DNA of 52,623 bases from CAZGAH01 sp964523295. GTDB taxonomy: Bacteria > Desulfobacterota > Desulfovibrionia > Desulfovibrionales > Desulfovibrionaceae. Shown piece by piece: positions 43,167 to 52,304 of the stretch; position 1 is the first letter of the stretch; every line of letters begins with the position of its first letter. Location: contig CAZGAH010000024.1 in assembly GCA_964523295.1 (NCBI GenBank), forward strand, positions 1 to 52,623, in the 5' to 3' direction. The notes beneath the pieces are model-generated. The model was given only the letters and a program-made list of their open reading frames with translations. It ran no database searches and had not been told where the DNA came from. The position numbers and the translations under genes are program-made.

Positions 43167-45128
43167 AGCATTCACCACGCACCCGCAGCACTGCCCCGGA
43201 CTTCCCGGCCCGGCCGGGCGGGGTGCCAGGATGGAGTGAAAAGTTGAATAACCTATATATATATATATATATATAAGCAAGACACTTCTAGACAGGCCGG
43301 ATTTTCGCTTCTCTACGTCATAGCCGTGATCATGGCCATCGGGGTGCTTGCCGCGGGCGTGCTCTCCGTAAGCCAGTCCGGGGTCCAGACGGAACTCTAC
43401 TACCTGTCCACGCTGCGCGCCCGGTACATGGCACTGACCGGTTTCAATTACGTGAAGAACAATTCCAGCGCCGAGTATGACCGGCTCGAGGGCTTGACCT
43501 TCACGGTCAGCGACGGCGCCGGCGACGAGCTGGGCCGCTTTACCGTCGTCGACGACTCGCACCGCCAGTGGCAGGACCCGAACGGCATCATCTGGCAGGA
43601 AATCCAGGTCCGCGGCACGGTCAACGCCGGCAGCTCCCTGGAGGCCAATTATATCGTCCACAATAGTTTTAATAAACAGGAAGCTATTACGTTTGGGGAT
43701 GATTTTGATGCTTTTCAAGATGGATCATCCGACCCAGGCAAGCGGCCACTATATAAAGACGATGTAAACAAAAGATTTATCATTGGAAACAATCAAAATT
43801 ATGCTTTTGGTTCATTATTTTATTCGGGAGATAAGGTGCTGAACAGTGGAGCGAATCCCAACATTTGCGAGGATGGACGGTGCGACTTAAAGCAGGGATT
43901 TCGACTTTTTTTTGTCAGCCGGTACTCGGCCAATGCTGCTGACGGGCTTGTCTTTACCTGGTTTGGGGCAGGGAAAAGCCGCTACCTCAATACGCTTTGC
44001 TCCGTCGGCGGAGACTCCGCTCTTGGCGAAATGATTGGTTACGCTGGAGATGGTCGCGTCTACACGGGAACGAATGGGACATACGGAACGGGAGCCATTA
44101 AGCACTGGGGGACTTACATAAAAAATGATCCAACATGCAAAGATAGTCCAGACGGATCAGTACTATGTGCACGAAAATTATGTGAAGATACAGGTAGACT
44201 ATATAATGCAGCAGGAGAACTCATCGGATACAATACGGAGTTTCGCTACTACAGGACTGAAAATTACGAAGGAAACCCACCTCAGGTAAAAAATAAGGTA
44301 CATTACAACAACGAAGACAGAAAAGGCATCCAGCCACCGAAGATGGGCATCGAATTCGACAACTGGGACAATACGAATACTGGCGGCATCTGCCAGAGTT
44401 CTACCGCGTACAATGGCTGCCGCGTGAGTTACCGGCAGGACAGGAGCGGCGACCATATCGCCTATATTTTTTGGGGTGACTTGGCGAATTCTGAGCCAAA
44501 TACCTTCAACTGCGTCTACTACCACAATAATTCGAGCACGCGCTTTACCGATGGCACCTATCTCGCCGAATGGCAGGGGGCCCATGCCTACGACGATAAC
44601 AAGCACGGACGCGGCTACAACGACGCCTATGGAAGCACGGGATACTGGCAGAGCAATTTCAGCTGGCTGAACAACACCTTCGCCTTCCGGACTGAAGTGG
44701 AACGAAGCCTGACGCCGAGTGGCGGCAGGTACGAGTACACCATCAGGAGCTGGCTCAAGCGATGTACGACTACGGACTGCGAAGAGTATTGGAACAGGGA
44801 CTGGTACGAGGCGAATGGCAGCACGGACACCGACAATCTGTATTTTTCCGACACGAGCAAGTTCCTGTGTCAGGACGCGCCCTTTGACATGTGCGAAGAC
44901 GGCAAGGAAAATACTGTGATCTTGAAGAAAACCGTCTTTTTGACGCAGCAGGAGCACGACGACTTCGACAAAATGATCTTCGGCTTCACCGCAGCCACCG
45001 GCGGGGCGACGCAGAATGCCACTTTTTCGCAGTTTATCCTCCAGTTCATCAGAGCCAGCGACTACGAATACGACACCTCGGGCGAGATTATTCACCGGCG
45101 GCGCGTGCATAACCGGAAAATCAACTGA
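43163..45128 (+). CDS. Large minor pilin with lectin-like C-terminus, out of frame at a (TA)11 tract (phase-variable candidate)
   Basis: The start is ATG 43163, with GGGAG upstream and ATGA overlap with the previous stop. This frame ends at TAA 43274-43276 inside the TA tract after 37 codons. The main frame, open from 43248, reads SRQAGFSLLYVIAVIMAIGV, a prepilin-type segment without Glu at +5 (as in GspK or PilX). It has no canonical start codon before that motif. With 9 or 12 TA copies the two join as one protein of about 655 residues. The C-terminal part has DGLVFTWFGAG, MGIEFDNWDN and GDHIAYIFWGD, resembling L-type lectins, and many cysteines. It would be a pilus-tip adhesin. A sequencing indel is the main alternative. 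Confidence 0.72.
43254..43275. repeat. (TA)11 microsatellite in the large minor pilin gene
   Basis: Eleven perfect TA copies lie 91 bases after the start codon and before the prepilin motif. The surrounding sequence is GC-rich. Changing the number by +1 or -2 copies restores the frame. Such tracts mutate by slipped-strand mispairing. Confidence 0.95.
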
Positions 45129-45483
45129 TGCGGCGCGTAACCGTCCGCTCTGGCCGGGGCCGGGGGGGCAGCGTTGCGCGGCGATGGTTGACGCCAGGGG
45201 CGCTGAAGGCCAAATTCGCATCATACGTCGAAGAACCTGCCTCCCTGTCCCTTGGCCTCTCCTCCCCGTTGTCCGGGTTCTTCCGATTTGCAAACAATAC
45301 CGGCGCGTCGCCTCCGGAAGCTGCATTGCTTCCGGAGAGAAAATCATATACATTAAATTAGTCCTGCACGTGATCTGCCCTGATTTTTCATGGAGCCGGC
45401 CGGGCATGACGTCAGCATGGCGCGGGCGGAAATGGCCTGATTGTACATGCCCCCCAAACCATTCCCGCCCTCACGGACCTGCT
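45129..45483. other. Region between the pilin operon and the hybrid kinase
   Basis: 355 bases. A 77-codon frame (45128-45361) overlaps the pilin stop (TGATG) but is low in complexity and unrecognised. The hairpin at 45312-45337 lies here. Confidence 0.4.
45312..45337. terminator. Hairpin after the pilin operon
   Basis: CTCCGGAAGC and GCTTCCGGAG form a perfect 10-bp stem with loop TGCATT, 184 bases after the adhesin stop. An A-rich stretch follows instead of a T run, so it fits a terminator better on the minus strand, or a structural element. Confidence 0.4.
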
Positions 45484-48400
45484 ATGGCACAACCAGCCGG
45501 ACGACGAACGCCGCTGCTGCGACAGGCGGCCAAGAGGCTGATCCTGACCTCGGTCGTTGTCGTATGCCTGGCCGGCGCAGCCGGCATCTGGGGCTACAGC
45601 AGGATCGTCGGTTCGGCTGCCGAGCGCGAAGCCGACACCGTCGAGGCCTACTACCTCAACAAGCTGCGTGAATGGGATTTCACCTGGAAGCGTTCGGCGA
45701 GCCAGCTCAAGGCGAGGCTTGAGTTCCTGCGCGTGGACGTCGAAGCGGCAACCCGCCGCTCCAGGCTGGACGCCTATTTTTCCATCCAGGGGGAGGAACT
45801 CTTTTTCACGCACCTGCTGTTGATCGGTGAAGGCGGGAAGGTGCTGTATCATTTCGGCCAGCAGGAAATCCTGCCCGAGCACGTCGAATCCCTGAACGAC
45901 GAAGACTGGTATTTCAGCGTGGAACAGGGCGTGCTCTACCGCATCTGCGCCACGCCGCTCTGGCTCGGCCCCGATGGCATGGGGCGGATGCTCGTGTTCG
46001 TGCCCCTGGACAGCGGCTTGTTGTATCAGAACACCTATTCGAATACTGACCTGCGCCTGGTCTGGCAGGGCCAGATCGTGGCCGCGTCCCTGCGCTCGCT
46101 GGATCAGGGCAGGGATTCGGCCCCCGACCGGGCGTTGGTGCGGGTGCTGGCCTGGCCCGGCGCCGGGTCACCTGCCCCGGAACTGCAACTCACGCACCAC
46201 CTGGCCGGGCTGATGAGCGGCCTGGACCTGCTCTTCATCGGAGGCGGCGTACTCGGGGTGCAGGCTCTGGCGCTGTGGGGGGTGCTGGGCTTGTGGCTGG
46301 TCCGTTCCACCCGTCGCATCGTCGAACTGGGCTTGGCCTCGCGTGAATTCACGCAGGGATATGCCGGGACGAATCCACAGGCCGTGTCCCTGGCCGACAA
46401 GACCTTTTCCCGGCAGGACGAAATCGGCGACGTGGCCCGCTCTCTGCAAGAACTCATCCGGACGGTAGCGAATTTCGATGCCGAGCGGCAGCAGCAGGCC
46501 CGGACGATCATCGAGAGCGAGGCCCGGATCCGGGAAATCACCGCCGTGCTCGCTGACGGTGTTTTCGTGGTCGATGTCGACATGACGATCACCTTCCTGA
46601 ACCCGGAAGCGGGTCACCTGCTGGGCTGGAACGAGGCGGAACTCCTCGGGTGCAACTTTCGGGACGTCATCTACGGCGGCCGGGCCGGGGACGCCGCACA
46701 GGACGGAGAGGCCTGTCCGCTTCAGCTGGCAATGCAGACAGGCCGTAAGCAACGCAGCAGCGACTGGATCTACCGCCGTAAGGACGGGTCCCATTTTCCC
46801 GTCTCCGTCGCCGCGGCGCCTATTCTGCGCAACGAGCGAACCATGGGCGCCGTCGTCACCTTCGAAGACATCACCGAGCGCAAGGCCGCCGAGGAGGCCT
46901 TGCATCAGGCCCGGGCCCGGGCCGAGGAGCTGGCCGTCAGGGCCGAGGCGGCGAATCGGGCCAAAAGCCAGTTTCTGGCCAACATGAGCCACGAAATCCG
47001 GACTCCCATGAACGCCATAACCGGCCTGTCGCATTTGCTGGTCCAGACGGAGCTGAGCACGCGGCAAAAGGACTACGTCGAGAAGATGCGCAGCGCCTGC
47101 CGCACGCTGCTCGGCATCATCGACGATATTCTCGATTTCGCCAAAATCGAGTCCGGAAAGATATCCATCGAGGACGTCCCCTTTGCGCTCTATGACATCC
47201 TCAACGCCGTGATCGGTCTGGTTCAGGCCCAGGCCGAGCGCAAGGGCCTTGAACTCGTCGTGGATATCAACCCCGATGTCCCGCTGCGGCTGCGTGGCGA
47301 CCCGCTGCGGCTCACGCAGATACTGACCAATCTGGCCAGCAATGCCGTGAAATTTACGGAACATGGCGAGGTGCTGATCAGCGTCAGGGTGATTCAGAAG
47401 GCGGACGAAGCACCTCAGCCCCGCCAGAAGCTCCGCTTCGCCGTCCGCGACACCGGCATCGGCATGGACGACGTGCAGCGAAGCCGCCTGTTCGAGGCCT
47501 TCATGCAGGCCGACGGCTCCATCACCCGCCGCTACGGCGGCACCGGCCTCGGGCTGACAATCGCGCGTCGGCTGGTCAGGCTCATGGGCGGCGACATCGA
47601 TGTCAAAAGCGCCGTGGGACAGGGCAGCACCTTCTGGTTCGATCTTTCCCTGGCATCCGAGTGGGCGGATATCGCCCCGGCCAGCCCGGCTCTGTTCGAG
47701 GGACTCCGTCTGCTGATCGTCGAGCCCAACGACACGGCCCGGGGCGTGCTGTCGGACTACGCGAAGGCCTTGGGGCTGGAGCCCGAAGCCGTGTCTACGA
47801 TGGAGCAGGCGCTGCAGCGGCTGCGGGAGTCCGCGGGTGGCAATCCCTTTCGCTTTGCCCTGGTCGAGCGTGGCGTCGGGCCGGCGGGAGGGGACGCCCT
47901 TGTGCGTCATTTGCGCGCAGCGGCAAAGGGGACGCCGCTCGCCGTTCTGCTCATGGCCTTGCCATCAGGGCATGATCCGGCCGGCAGTCTTCCGCAGTCC
48001 AGGCGCCAGATCGGTGAACTGACCAAGCCTGTCCTGCTACCTTCGCTCCAGAAAGCCCTCCTGGCCGAACTGGACGGGGGCGAAGACGCGGGCGCAGTCC
48101 AGGCGTCTTGCAGCGAGCACACCCGGGCGCGCTTCGAGGGGGTTGCGCTCGTGGCCGAGGACAATCCCATCAACCGACAGGTCGCCGCCGAGCTGCTGGC
48201 CTCGTTCGGGCTGCGGACCATCCTGGTCGCCAACGGACAGGAGGCCATCGAGCAGCTGCGGTCCGCCCGCGTCGACGTGGTGCTTATGGACGTGCAGATG
48301 CCGGGGCTGGACGGTCTGGAGGCCACGCGCCGCATCCGCTTCTATGATACGACGACGCCGATCATCGCCATGACCGCCCATGCCATGAGCGGCGACCGTG

Positions 48401-49164
48401 AACGCTGCCTGGAAGCGGGCATGAACGACTATACGGCCAAGCCCGTCGAGCCCGATCAGCTGAACGCGGTACTGGCCCGCTGGCTGAAGCCGCTGCCCTG
48501 CCTGCCGCAGGACGATGCCGGCGCCCGGAGCGGCTCTGTCGCCTTGGACGAAGCGTCTTCGCCGTTGCAAACGGAGCGCGTATTGCGCCGGCTGGACGGC
48601 GACCGTGGTTTTTATCACGAGCTGCTCAGCGAATTCGTCAAAAATAATCAGGAGATCGTCGACCGACTTGCTACGACGCTGGAATCCGACAATCTCCCAG
48701 AATTCGGGCGGATGGTACACGCGCTGGCGGGCGTGGCGGGAACCATCGGTGCCGGCCCCGTGGAACGCACGGCCCGAGCCCTGGAAGCGGCCTTCCGGAG
48801 AGGAAGGAACGAGGCACTGCGGTCAACATTTACGATGCTGAGGCCGCGCTTCGAGGAGCTGCTCGCGGCGATACGCGACGAGCTGGAGCTGGAAGACGCC
48901 GGAAACAGTGCCTCGGACAGTCAGGTGGAAGTCTCCGGCAAGGACCGGGCCGAACTGGCCGCTCTGCTGCGACAGCTGGCGGAACTGCTGGAATCGAGCA
49001 GCTACGTGGACAGCGAACTGATCGAGCGCTTACTGGCTCTCTCTCCTGTGGGCAACCGCACTGCTCGCGTCATCCAGATGGCCATAGGCAATTTCGACTA
49101 TGAGCGCGCCCTGGCAGGCGTACGCGAGCTTGCCGCCGCGCAGGGGCTGCCGCTGGAGAGCTGA
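45484..49164 (+). CDS. Hybrid sensor histidine kinase (TM, PAS, HisKA, HATPase, two REC, HPt)
   Basis: 1226 aa from ATG 45484; the longer open frame upstream overlaps the pilin gene and is not conserved. The first membrane helix is at about 18-38, then a periplasmic sensor to about 240, then the second helix at about 245-272 and a HAMP-like linker. PAS covers about 350-460. HisKA has NMSHEIRTPMNAI with His503. HATPase has ILTNLASNAVKFT, DTGIGMD and GGTGLGLTIARR. A first receiver-like domain (LLIVEPNDTARG) lacks a clear phosphoacceptor. A second has AEDNPINRQVA and VLMDVQMPGLDG with Asp936. The HPt has VHALAGVAGTIGA with His1079. Its end overlaps a convergent binding-protein gene by 67 bases. 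Confidence 0.9.
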   Translation: MAQPAGRRTPLLRQAAKRLILTSVVVVCLAGAAGIWGYSRIVGSAAEREADTVEAYYLNKLREWDFTWKRSASQLKARLEFLRVDVEAATRRSRLDAYFSIQGEELFFTHLLLIGEGGKVLYHFGQQEILPEHVESLNDEDWYFSVEQGVLYRICATPLWLGPDGMGRMLVFVPLDSGLLYQNTYSNTDLRLVWQGQIVAASLRSLDQGRDSAPDRALVRVLAWPGAGSPAPELQLTHHLAGLMSGLDLLFIGGGVLGVQALALWGVLGLWLVRSTRRIVELGLASREFTQGYAGTNPQAVSLADKTFSRQDEIGDVARSLQELIRTVANFDAERQQQARTIIESEARIREITAVLADGVFVVDVDMTITFLNPEAGHLLGWNEAELLGCNFRDVIYGGRAGDAAQDGEACPLQLAMQTGRKQRSSDWIYRRKDGSHFPVSVAAAPILRNERTMGAVVTFEDITERKAAEEALHQARARAEELAVRAEAANRAKSQFLANMSHEIRTPMNAITGLSHLLVQTELSTRQKDYVEKMRSACRTLLGIIDDILDFAKIESGKISIEDVPFALYDILNAVIGLVQAQAERKGLELVVDINPDVPLRLRGDPLRLTQILTNLASNAVKFTEHGEVLISVRVIQKADEAPQPRQKLRFAVRDTGIGMDDVQRSRLFEAFMQADGSITRRYGGTGLGLTIARRLVRLMGGDIDVKSAVGQGSTFWFDLSLASEWADIAPASPALFEGLRLLIVEPNDTARGVLSDYAKALGLEPEAVSTMEQALQRLRESAGGNPFRFALVERGVGPAGGDALVRHLRAAAKGTPLAVLLMALPSGHDPAGSLPQSRRQIGELTKPVLLPSLQKALLAELDGGEDAGAVQASCSEHTRARFEGVALVAEDNPINRQVAAELLASFGLRTILVANGQEAIEQLRSARVDVVLMDVQMPGLDGLEATRRIRFYDTTTPIIAMTAHAMSGDRERCLEAGMNDYTAKPVEPDQLNAVLARWLKPLPCLPQDDAGARSGSVALDEASSPLQTERVLRRLDGDRGFYHELLSEFVKNNQEIVDRLATTLESDNLPEFGRMVHALAGVAGTIGAGPVERTARALEAAFRRGRNEALRSTFTMLRPRFEELLAAIRDELELEDAGNSASDSQVEVSGKDRAELAALLRQLAELLESSSYVDSELIERLLALSPVGNRTARVIQMAIGNFDYERALAGVRELAAAQGLPLES

Positions 49165-50148
49165 GCCTTCCCCGGGACGTCGCTCATGCGGACGCCCTGG
49201 CGCCAGAACAGGCTCTGGATGTCCACCGGCCGCGTAATAATCCCATATTCGAGCAGAAAGTTCTGGATGTCCGACAGCGAGCGGTAGTCTTCGTCGGTTA
49301 CGGTGGCGCGAAAATCGTAATCCGGTATCAACCGCTTGACGTCGTCGACGCCGATACCGGTCTCCCGGGCAACCAGCGCGCAGGCGAGCGCGTGATTGGC
49401 GGCGATGAACTCCAGAGCGCGCGCGTGGACGGCGAGATAGCGTTTCCCGAGCTCCGGATGCTTGCGCAGAAAGGCGCCGTTGGCAGCAGTCAGAATAAGT
49501 CCCGTGGTCAACCCCTCGCCCGTAGTGAGCACGCGCGCGCCCTCGGCCTCGGCCTTGATCCTCGCTGATCCGGCAATCAGGGCGGCATCGACGCCGCCGC
49601 TGAGCAGGGTGACCAGTGCCTCTCCGGCCAGCACATTCACGAAATTCACCTCGGATACCGGCACACCGGCCTTTTTCAGCCCTGCAACGAGCATGAGATG
49701 CATGAGCGTGCCTTGGGGCCCGGCGATGGTTTTCCCGCGCAAATCGGCAATGGTCCTGATGTCGGGATTTTTGACCATAATGCAGTAGGCGCGCGGAGCG
49801 CGGGCGAAAACCCCGATAGCCGCGATGTCCTGGCCTCTGGACCTGGCCGTCAGCACCGCGTCCGCGCTGATGACGCTGGCGAACTGGACCGCGCCCGATG
49901 CCAGCGCTTCGGCCTGCTTCGGCCCGGCAGCCACTTCCGGCCAGGCCACGGCAATGCCGTCCGGAGCGAACTCTTTCTCGAACATCCCCTGGGCCCGCGC
50001 CACGATCAACGGGGCGTTCAGAGGGAACTTGACGTAGGTTATGGNNNNNNNNNNTGTCGCCTGCCAAAGTTGCCTGAGGAGTCAATAATGCCAGGAGACA
50101 TAGAGCTGATGAAAGCAAACAGGCGACCAGGTTGCCAGGATTCATCAT
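49098..50148 (-). CDS. NMT1/SsuA-type ABC substrate-binding protein, with an assembly gap
   Basis: The start is ATG 50146-50148 (MMNPGNLVACLLSSALCLLA), a signal peptide ending near TLAGD. The gap at 50045-50054 follows directly. Beyond it the frame reads ITYVKFPLNAPLIVARAQGM, then FAPDGIAVAW, GAVQFASVISADAVLTA, DLRGKTIAGPQGTLMHLMLV and LLSGGVDAALI, the pattern of NMT1/SsuA/TauA-like binding proteins. Ligands in this group include sulfonates, nitrate and thiamine precursors; none can be chosen here. No permease gene is present. The 3' end overlaps the hybrid kinase gene by 67 bases on the opposite strand. Confidence 0.85.
50045..50054. other. Assembly gap (10 N)
   Basis: Ten N just after the signal peptide of the binding-protein gene. 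Confidence 0.95.
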
Positions 50149-50232
50149 GTCCACCTCCACGTACAAGCGCCAGGATCCGGCATGAATGAAGCCGGCCAGA
50201 CATTCCCCCACCGTTGTCATCCATTCAACGTA

Positions 50233-50261
50233 AATATGACCGGATGATCCGGGCTTGTCAA
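50233..50261 (-). promoter_or_regulatory. Candidate sigma-70 promoter with an operator-like palindrome
   Basis: On the minus strand TTGACA (50256-50261) and CATATT (50233-50238) are exactly 17 bases apart. CCGGAT-G-ATCCGG (50240-50252) lies in the spacer, where a repressor could block polymerase. The binding-protein start is about 85 bases downstream. Confidence 0.55.
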
Positions 50262-50359
50262 TGAAGTATGGCCGAATTGTACGAAGACAGCATTGAGAGT
50301 CTGTGAGAGCGCGGAGCAAGGTGGCGGCCAGAAAAAAGGGATTGCAGGATGCTCTCCCG

Positions 50360-52159
50360 TCACATGCTGTAGCTGAATCCCTCGCCGAAAAGAATGTCAT
50401 ATTGAAGCAGATTCAATTCATCAAACAAGGTGTCACTCTTGAAATTGTCAAAGCTGGCGATATTTCCCTCCCGGTCGAGCACGAACTTTCTGTGAATGAC
50501 GGGATAGGCTTGCAGATTTCTATGGAGAAAGAACAGGTTTCCAGGCAAGGCATGGCCCATCTGATGCAGGACCAGGGCCGGGAGATAGGCCGGAGAAAGC
50601 TGCTCGGGGATGTCCCGTGGATCCAGCAGGCCGGCTTTGTTGGCCCAGAGCAGGCCGGGAGTCTGATGCAGTTTGTAATCAATCGCCAGCAGGTCAGATA
50701 CCGGCTCAGCCAGGGAACTCAATCTGGCGAGTTCGGTTCCCAGACTCGGCTGGTGATCGCCGAAAAACAGAACGATGACCTGTTCGTCTCTCCGTTCAAG
50801 AAACTGCAGCAGCCTGGCCAGCTGACGGTCGGAATCCATGACGCCGGTCAGATAGGAGCCCAACTCAAGCCGCAATGCTTCAGGAAAATCGCCGTCCACG
50901 ACCAGTTCATCGCCGAGACGGCCAGGAAAATACGGTCCATGGTTCTGCATTGAAACGGCATGAATGCAATACGGCCCGGTCGCGCCATCGATAACTTCGA
51001 TAATCTTGTCAACCAGCGACTCGTCGGAAACAAAGGGACCCCTTTTATACGCGTCCTGAAAATGCTCAAGGGCGATGAATCGCTGGAACCCGAGATGAGG
51101 ATACACGTTTTCCCGGTTCCAGTACCAACTGTGGAAAGGATGGATGGCAACTGTTTGATACCCCTTGTCTCGCAAAAAAGACACAAGCGAGGGAACAGGG
51201 CGACGGATATAATGATCGAAGGGAATTGCTCCAGGGGGCAAAAAAGCGTTGAACAGCCCTGTCAACACTTCAAACTCCACCAGGCTGGTGCCGCCGCTGA
51301 CCGTCGGGGAAACAAGGCGAAAACTTGGATACGTGGCCGCAAGACGCTGGAAGTTCTCCAGAGGATTTTCCGGGGAAAGAATTGTCACGCCTGAGAGATC
51401 CGAGAAGGACTCGCTCATGAAAATGATCAGACTGACAGGGCGTCCCTCGCCGTTGTAGTTCTCTGAGATGATTTCGTTATGCACAATAATGCGCTGCACA
51501 ACGTCCGAATCGTAGGTTTCAGGCTGATTGATCAACAGTGGATTGATGTTCATGGAAAAGGCGAGTAAAAAACCGTGAGTCTCGTAATTAACGTCCTGAT
51601 TCCAGACGATATTCTCGACGCGAAGGAGATAAAGGGGACCTCGCGAAGAAAAGAACCAGGCGAACCCGACCACAGCCAGGCACACCAGAGCGGTTCGGTA
51701 AAACAAGCCCAGCCGCGTACCATAGCGAAAAGAACGCCAGGCAAGATACCCTGAGGTCAGGAGTATCAGGCTACCGGCTACGAGCGTTCCCGCAGAGAGA
51801 GGGATGACCTCGGCAAGAGCGTACATCTGACGCAAGTAGAGAATATCCCACGCAAAAAATGGCGTCTTCAGTACGGTCAGTTTCGCGAAATTGATTGCCC
51901 CGAAGAGCGAAAGCGCAAAAACACCAAGCCCCAGACCCAAACCCGGACGTCCGCACAGGCCCACAGCCATTACGAGCACAGCGGTGCTCAGCCAGAGATT
52001 GAGCAGCGCCGATGATGGTTGATTGAGAGGCCAATCCAGAACGGCAGCGAGGCCTCCGCGTCCCGGCAATTCCAGCACCAGGACGACACATGCGGCAACC
52101 AGCAAGGTCTGCGTAGCGAGCCGACAAGTCGCATACGTTCCTTTTCTGGCTGCATTCAT
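50360..52159 (-). CDS. LtaS-like sulfatase-fold membrane enzyme (phosphoglycerol/phosphoethanolamine transferase family)
   Basis: 599 aa, with AAGGAAGA before ATG 52157-52159. About five membrane segments fill residues 12-185. The extracellular domain then has LIIFMSESFSDLSGV with the metal-binding Glu, VSGGTSLVEFEVLTGLFNA with the likely nucleophile Thr, AIHPFHSWYWNRENVY, and VLFFGDHQPSLG with the metal-binding Asp and His. This is the LtaS/MdoB pattern. Gram-negative members modify periplasmic glucans or surface glycans with phosphoglycerol, which is the likeliest role. No partner gene adjoins it. Confidence 0.88.
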   Translation of the reverse strand: MNAARKGTYATCRLATQTLLVAACVVLVLELPGRGGLAAVLDWPLNQPSSALLNLWLSTAVLVMAVGLCGRPGLGLGLGVFALSLFGAINFAKLTVLKTPFFAWDILYLRQMYALAEVIPLSAGTLVAGSLILLTSGYLAWRSFRYGTRLGLFYRTALVCLAVVGFAWFFSSRGPLYLLRVENIVWNQDVNYETHGFLLAFSMNINPLLINQPETYDSDVVQRIIVHNEIISENYNGEGRPVSLIIFMSESFSDLSGVTILSPENPLENFQRLAATYPSFRLVSPTVSGGTSLVEFEVLTGLFNAFLPPGAIPFDHYIRRPVPSLVSFLRDKGYQTVAIHPFHSWYWNRENVYPHLGFQRFIALEHFQDAYKRGPFVSDESLVDKIIEVIDGATGPYCIHAVSMQNHGPYFPGRLGDELVVDGDFPEALRLELGSYLTGVMDSDRQLARLLQFLERRDEQVIVLFFGDHQPSLGTELARLSSLAEPVSDLLAIDYKLHQTPGLLWANKAGLLDPRDIPEQLSPAYLPALVLHQMGHALPGNLFFLHRNLQAYPVIHRKFVLDREGNIASFDNFKSDTLFDELNLLQYDILFGEGFSYSM

Positions 52160-52270
52160 GGTCCGTCTTCCTTTTCAAGTCGCCGGCGGTTCAGCTGCCC
52201 GGCATCGAAGAAAAAAATGGAGAGAGCCAACCCTGTCTGAGAAAGAGGCCTCACAGGCAATGGCTGAGTA

Positions 52271-52298
52271 AACCTACTTCAATTTTTCGATAAGTCAA
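52271..52298 (-). promoter_or_regulatory. Weak candidate promoter for the LtaS-like gene
   Basis: On the minus strand TTGACT (52293-52298) and TAGGTT (52271-52276) are 16 bases apart, about 110 bases before the start codon. The -10 is poor. Confidence 0.3.
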
Positions 52299-52304
52299 GA
52301 AAGC

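Noticed and set aside
45128..45361. 77-codon frame overlapping the adhesin stop (TGATG)
   Set aside because: It is low in complexity, has no recognised family and no independent ribosome binding site. The overlap alone was not enough.
46168..47910. 580-codon minus-strand frame opposite the hybrid kinase
   Set aside because: It is antisense to PAS/HisKA/HATPase coding sequence and has no motif.
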